Shown piece by piece: positions 60,376 to 64,000 of a DNA stretch of 64,000 nucleotides. The notes below the pieces were generated by a model. The model had not been told where the DNA came from. It was given only the letters and a program-made list of their open reading frames with translations, and did not search any database. Position 1 is the first letter of the stretch; every line of letters begins with the position of its first letter. The translations under genes and the position numbers were made by a program. This DNA comes from Nonomuraea spiralis. Its GTDB lineage: Bacteria > Actinomycetota > Actinomycetes > Streptosporangiales > Streptosporangiaceae. The stretch spans positions 1 to 64,000 of the forward strand of contig NZ_BMRC01000011.1 in assembly GCF_014648435.1 (NCBI RefSeq), in the 5' to 3' direction.

Positions 60376-61611
60376 ATGGATCTCTGGGAAAGCGGCGAGC
60401 GGCAGATCTCCTGGGCCGCGCGTTCGATGCCGGTGCTGACGGCCATCGGCGAGCGGTTCGCGCTCGAACGGCCGCTCGACGGGCTGAAGATCGCGGCCTG
60501 CCTGCACGTCACCGCCGAGACCGCCGTGCTCATGGGCGCGCTGAAGGCGGGCGGCGCCGAGATCGCGCTGGCCGCCTCCAACCCGCTGTCCACCCAGGAC
60601 GACGTGGCCGAGGCGCTGCGCGCGTACGGGATCGCCGTGCACGCCCGTGCCGGGGTCGATCGCGCCACCTACTACCTGCACATCCACCAGGCCCTCGACC
60701 TCGGGCCCGACCTCGTGCTCGACGACGGCTGTGACCTGGTGAACATCCTGCACACCGAGCGCACCGACCTGCTCGACGGCGTGAGCGGCGGATGCGAGGA
60801 GACCACGACCGGCATCATCCGGCTGCGGCAGATGGCGGCCGAGCAGGCGTTGCGGTTCCCGGTCGTGGCCGTCAACGACACCCGCACCAAGCGTATGTTC
60901 GACAACCGGTACGGCACCGGTCAGTCCACGCTCGACGGGATCATGCGGGCCACCAACACCATGCTGGCCGGCCGTACCGTGGTGGTGGCCGGGTTCGGGT
61001 TCTGCGGGCGCGGGGTGGCCGAGCGGGCCAAGGGGCTGGGCGCGCGGGTCGTCGTCACCGAGATCGACGCCGTCAAGGCACTCGACGCCACCCTCCAGGG
61101 CTACGAGGTGCGCCCGATGGCCCAGGCGGCGATGATCGGCGACCTGTTCGTCACCGTGACGGGCAACCGGGACGTCATCAGGGCCGAGCACCTGTCCGTC
61201 ATGAAGGACGGCGCGATCCTGGCCAACGCCGGCCACTTCGACGTGGAGATCGACGTACGCGCCCTGGACGAGATGGCGCACGAGGTGCACCGCGGGGTGC
61301 GCCCCAACACCGACGAGTACGTCATGCCCGACGGCAACCGCCTGCTGCTGCTGGCCGAGGGCCGCCTGGTCAACCTGACCGCCGCCGAGGGCCATCCCGC
61401 GGCCGTCATGGACATGTCGTTCTCCGCCCAGGCCCTGGCCGTGGCCTGGCTGGCCGGTCAGCGGGCCGACCTCGTACCCGGCGTGTACGACGTGCCGGAG
61501 GAGATCGACCACGAGGTGGCCAAGCTCAAGCTGGCCGCCGCCGGCATCGGCATCGACACGCTGACCCCCGACCAGGAGGACTACCTGCACTCCTGGCGCG
61601 TGGGCTCCTGA
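60376..61611 (+). CDS. Second S-adenosylhomocysteine hydrolase-like protein, short type
   Basis: A 411-residue paralogue of sahH. Matching residues include CLHVTAETAVLMGALKAGG, CEETTTGIIRLRQMA, NDTRTKRMFDNRYGTGQ, AGFGFCGRGVAERAKGLGA and NAGHFDVEIDVRALDE, so the main catalytic residues are kept. It lacks the 40-residue insertion of the long form and the KxxHYRY tail, ending instead PDQEDYLHSWRVGS. This is the pattern of archaeal and Thermotoga enzymes. The natural substrate may be SAH or a related nucleoside such as S-inosylhomocysteine. ATG 60376 has GAGGGG upstream. A promoter between the terminator and this start is not obvious. Confidence 0.88.
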   Translation: MDLWESGERQISWAARSMPVLTAIGERFALERPLDGLKIAACLHVTAETAVLMGALKAGGAEIALAASNPLSTQDDVAEALRAYGIAVHARAGVDRATYYLHIHQALDLGPDLVLDDGCDLVNILHTERTDLLDGVSGGCEETTTGIIRLRQMAAEQALRFPVVAVNDTRTKRMFDNRYGTGQSTLDGIMRATNTMLAGRTVVVAGFGFCGRGVAERAKGLGARVVVTEIDAVKALDATLQGYEVRPMAQAAMIGDLFVTVTGNRDVIRAEHLSVMKDGAILANAGHFDVEIDVRALDEMAHEVHRGVRPNTDEYVMPDGNRLLLLAEGRLVNLTAAEGHPAAVMDMSFSAQALAVAWLAGQRADLVPGVYDVPEEIDHEVAKLKLAAAGIGIDTLTPDQEDYLHSWRVGS

Positions 61612-61618
61612 GCCGGGG

Positions 61619-62254
61619 TTACCGGAGCGCCGCCTGCATCTCCTGCATACGACGGATCTCGGCCGTCTGGGTGACGCTGACGTCCGTGGCCAGCTCCTCG
61701 ATCTTGATGTGCGAGCCGTCGGTCAGCACCTTCTCCGACATCTCGAGCGCGCCCAGGTGATGTTTGATCATCAGCTCCAGGAACAGCCGGTCGAAGTCCT
61801 TGCCCTTGGCCGCCTTCAGCGCCGCCATCTGCTCCGGCGTGGCCATGCCCGGCATGTCGCCGTGCGCCGCGTGGTGGTCGGGCACCTTCTGGCCCTGCTG
61901 CGTGAGCCAGGTGGACATGAACTGGATCTCCGGGCCCTGGGCCGCCTTGATCCGGTCGGCGAGGCTCTTGAGCTTGGTCGAGTCGGCCCTGGTGGGGGCC
62001 AGGATCGCCATGTCGAGGGCCTGCCGGTGGTGGAGGACCATGTCCTGGACGTACGTGATGTCGGCGGCGTTGGCCGTGGGCGCGGGGACGGCGGTGGCCG
62101 CCTCGCCGGGGGGCAGTGTCCTGGCCTGCTCGCCCGGACGGCCCGGGACGAGCACCGGGGCGGTGGAGTCCGCGCGCGGCGCGGTGGACGCGCCGGAGGA
62201 GCAGCCGGACAGGGCAATCAGCGTGCCCGCGATGACGATGAGCGCGGCGCGCAC
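61619..62254 (-). CDS. DUF305 family lipoprotein
   Basis: A 211-residue lipoprotein. The signal peptide ends in the lipobox LSGC with Cys18. DUF305 shows paired HH motifs: VQDMVLHHRQALDMAILA near residue 75 and LELMIKHHLGALEM about 85 residues later. These His/Met pairs suggest metal binding, perhaps copper. The protein is probably on the outer face of the membrane. It is divergent from the LVIVD-repeat gene, an arrangement seen in other actinobacteria. GTG 62254 has AGGAGG upstream. Confidence 0.88.
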   Translation of the reverse strand: MRAALIVIAGTLIALSGCSSGASTAPRADSTAPVLVPGRPGEQARTLPPGEAATAVPAPTANAADITYVQDMVLHHRQALDMAILAPTRADSTKLKSLADRIKAAQGPEIQFMSTWLTQQGQKVPDHHAAHGDMPGMATPEQMAALKAAKGKDFDRLFLELMIKHHLGALEMSEKVLTDGSHIKIEELATDVSVTQTAEIRRMQEMQAALR

Positions 62255-62422
62255 TCAGCCTCCTGACTGGCTCTGGGTCGAGAATGCGGACTCTAGGGCA
62301 TGAACGTGCCAAGCGAAAGAGGGCGAAACGGAACAAGATTTGACAGATTGGACGCTGGCCAGTTCGGGGGCCGTGAGCGACGATGGCGGAGATTTATGCT
62401 CCCTTTATAGGAGGACCACGGA

Positions 62423-63829
62423 GTGTTCACCCCCCGTAGAGCCCTCATCCTGATCACCGCCCTTGTGGCGGCGGCGGGCGCCACGGTGCCCGCCCAGGCT
62501 GCGGACATCCCTGCTCCCGGCGAGATCGTCATGAGCCCCAACATCACGCACGTGACGAACGTGCCCAAGCCCGAAGCGCTGTCCGACATCCACACGGACA
62601 TGGCCTTCCAGGGCGACTACGCCTTCGTCGGCAACTACTACGGCTTCTCGGTCTACGACATCAAGAACCCGAAGAAGACCTCCCTCGTAAGCTCGGTCGT
62701 GTGCCCGGGCGGCCAGATGGACATGTCCGTCTACGGCAACCTGCTGTTCGGGTCCGTCGACTCCTCGCGCAACAACGACTCGTGCAGCAGCACCGGCCAG
62801 AGCGCCTCCGTCAAGGAGTCCTGGGAGGGCATGCGCATCTTCGACGTGAGCGACAAGTCCAACCCGAAGTACATCAAGTCGGTCGAGACGAACTGCGGCT
62901 CGCACACGAACACGCTCGTGCCCGACAAGGCCGGCAAGAACGTCTACATCTACGTCTCCTCCTACGGCCCCAACGCCAACTACCCCGACTGCCGGCCGCC
63001 ACACGACCTGATCTCGATCATCAAGGTGCCGCTGGCCGACCCGACCTCGGCGGCCGTCATCGCGACGCCGAACCTGTTCCCCGACGGCGGCAACCCCGGC
63101 CTGCCGCTGCCGTACCCGAACGGAAAGTCGGCCACGACCGGCTGCCACGACATCACCGCCTACCCCGAGAAGGGCATCGCCGCCGGAGCCTGCATGGGCG
63201 AGGGCATCCTGCTCGACATCTCCAACCCCGAGCAGCCCAAGGTCACCGCGCAGGTACGCGATGACGTGAACTTCGCGTTCTGGCACTCGGCCACGTTCAA
63301 CAACGAGGGCACGAAGGTCGTCTTCACCGACGAGCTGGGCGGCGGCAGCAGGGCCACCTGCAACGCGGCCATCGGGCCGAACAAGGGCGCCAACGCCTAC
63401 TACGACATCGCCGGCGGGCAGCTGGCGTTCAAGGGCTACTTCAAGATCGCCAGGCACCAGGCCGACACCGAGAACTGCGTCGCCCACAACGGCTCGCTGA
63501 TCCCGGTCAAGGGCCGTGACGTCATGGTCCAGGCGTGGTACCAGGGCGGCATCTCGGTGGTGGACTTCACCGACTCCGTAAACCCGAAGGAGATCGCCTT
63601 CTTCGAGCGCGGGCCGGACGAGACCGCCCCGCCGCTCGACGGCGGCTTCTGGTCGGCGTACTACTACAACGGCTACATCTACGGCTCCGACTTCAACCTG
63701 GGCCTGGACGTGCTGAAGCTCAACGACCCGCGGACGAACCAGGCCAACAGCGTCAAGATGGGCCTGCTGAACGCGCAGACCCAGGGCTCGTACCCCGAGC
63801 ACGGGCGCGGCGTCCCCGGCGGCAACTGA
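62423..63829 (+). CDS. Secreted LVIVD-repeat beta-propeller protein
   Basis: A 468-residue exported protein. Residues 1-27 are a signal peptide (ALILITALVAAAGATVPAQA). The mature region holds several LVIVD-like repeats: FVGNYYGFSVYDIKNPKKTS, MRIFDVSDKSNPKYIKSVET, ILLDISNPEQPKVTAQV and ISVVDFTDSVNPKEIAFFE. Each forms one propeller blade. Conserved HTNT, GCHDI and AFWHS segments may form a metal or ligand site. Function unknown; the linkage to DUF305 suggests a joint extracellular role. GTG 62423 has GGAGG upstream. Confidence 0.88.
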   Translation: MFTPRRALILITALVAAAGATVPAQAADIPAPGEIVMSPNITHVTNVPKPEALSDIHTDMAFQGDYAFVGNYYGFSVYDIKNPKKTSLVSSVVCPGGQMDMSVYGNLLFGSVDSSRNNDSCSSTGQSASVKESWEGMRIFDVSDKSNPKYIKSVETNCGSHTNTLVPDKAGKNVYIYVSSYGPNANYPDCRPPHDLISIIKVPLADPTSAAVIATPNLFPDGGNPGLPLPYPNGKSATTGCHDITAYPEKGIAAGACMGEGILLDISNPEQPKVTAQVRDDVNFAFWHSATFNNEGTKVVFTDELGGGSRATCNAAIGPNKGANAYYDIAGGQLAFKGYFKIARHQADTENCVAHNGSLIPVKGRDVMVQAWYQGGISVVDFTDSVNPKEIAFFERGPDETAPPLDGGFWSAYYYNGYIYGSDFNLGLDVLKLNDPRTNQANSVKMGLLNAQTQGSYPEHGRGVPGGN

Positions 63830-63834
63830 TCGAA

Positions 63835-63858
63835 CGCCGCCGACTCACTGCGGCGGCG
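63835..63858. terminator. Hairpin between convergent genes
   Basis: CGCCGCC and GGCGGCG form a 7-bp stem around ten bases, five bases after the LVIVD stop and overlapping the end of the minus-strand gene. There is no U-tract, so it is only a weak candidate. Confidence 0.3.
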
Positions 63859-64000
63859 CGAACCCGCCCGGAGTCGCCCTCGGCGGCTCCGGCGCGGGCC
63901 CCCGCTGCTGTTGCGGCGGCGGATAAGGCGCCTGCTGCGGAGCGTACGACGGCTGCTGCGCGTACGACGGCTGCGGGACGTACGGCGGTTGCTGCGGAAA
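63845..64000 (-). CDS. C-terminal end of a Pro/Gln/Tyr-rich protein (partial)
   Basis: Only the last 51 codons lie in the window; the gene begins beyond the right edge. The visible tail includes YVPQPSYAQQPSYAPQQ and YPPPQQQRGPAPEPP and ends GGFAPPQ. The composition and repeated PSYAPQ units resemble the disordered tail of the protein at 45409-48072. The upstream domain, which would identify it, is not visible. Confidence 0.65.
   Translation of the reverse strand, partial: FPQQPPYVPQPSYAQQPSYAPQQAPYPPPQQQRGPAPEPPRATPGGFAPPQ

Overview
High-GC, gene-dense actinobacterial chromosome with high third-position GC and many GTG/TTG starts. The coenzyme F420 genes fbiA, fbiB and fbiC, a WhiB regulator, two LytR-CpsA-Psr (LCP) proteins and a manB/WhiB/fbiAB/sahH neighbourhood place it in the Actinomycetota. 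Gene content and style suggest a Streptosporangiales organism such as Nonomuraea (inference; no rRNA is present to confirm it). I saw no tRNA, rRNA or CRISPR array.

Layout. 0-1.3 kb: a decayed IS5-type transposase and unassigned remnants. 1.3-9.3 kb: housekeeping and accessory genes, namely an AlkD-like repair protein, two GNAT acetyltransferases, a divergent HTH regulator/small membrane protein pair, a secreted protein, a DUF4097-like lipoprotein, an F420-type oxidoreductase and a STAS anti-anti-sigma factor. 9.3-36.4 kb: a large cell-envelope glycopolymer region. It holds two LCP ligases, six glycosyltransferases, two GT39-like membrane proteins, a CDP-glycerol glycerophosphotransferase-like protein, a TarI/IspD-like cytidylyltransferase, two CDP-alcohol phosphotransferases, a nucleotidyltransferase, an sn-glycerol-1-phosphate-dehydrogenase-like enzyme, an acyltransferase, two UPF0104 membrane proteins around a methyltransferase, and a mannose-1-phosphate guanylyltransferase. 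36.4-45.2 kb: AlkA-like glycosylase, fbiC, a solute-binding/VWA protein, DoxX, a chitin-type LPMO, and fbiA-fbiB. 45.4-48.1 kb: a large Pro/Gln/Tyr-rich membrane-anchored protein. 48.4-61.6 kb: whiB, a GT2/polytopic fusion and DUF5719 protein, a degenerate zincin, an ArsR/SRPBCC pair, the DUF3499-manB-Trm112-SIS mannose operon, a CDF transporter, a MerR regulator and two S-adenosylhomocysteine hydrolase paralogues. 61.6-64 kb: a DUF305 lipoprotein, an LVIVD-repeat secreted protein and the tail of another Pro/Gln-rich protein.

How it fits together. The mannose genes (SIS isomerase, manB, guanylyltransferase) would supply GDP-mannose. The glycosyltransferases and CDP-polyol enzymes would build envelope glycans and polyol-phosphate polymers. 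The UPF0104/GT39 proteins act at the membrane and the LCP proteins attach finished polymer to peptidoglycan. The order sahH - SIS - manB - DUF3499 - zincin - whiB - fbiA/B - guanylyltransferase - LCP resembles the Mycobacterium tuberculosis Rv3248c-Rv3267 segment, which supports several assignments. The least explained part is the 14.4-19.2 kb set (degenerate nucleotidyltransferase/CDP-alcohol transferase fusion, DUF5941-like protein, nucleotidyltransferase, glycerol-1-phosphate dehydrogenase, variant CDP-alcohol transferase). It looks like a route to an unusual polyol-phosphate envelope component.
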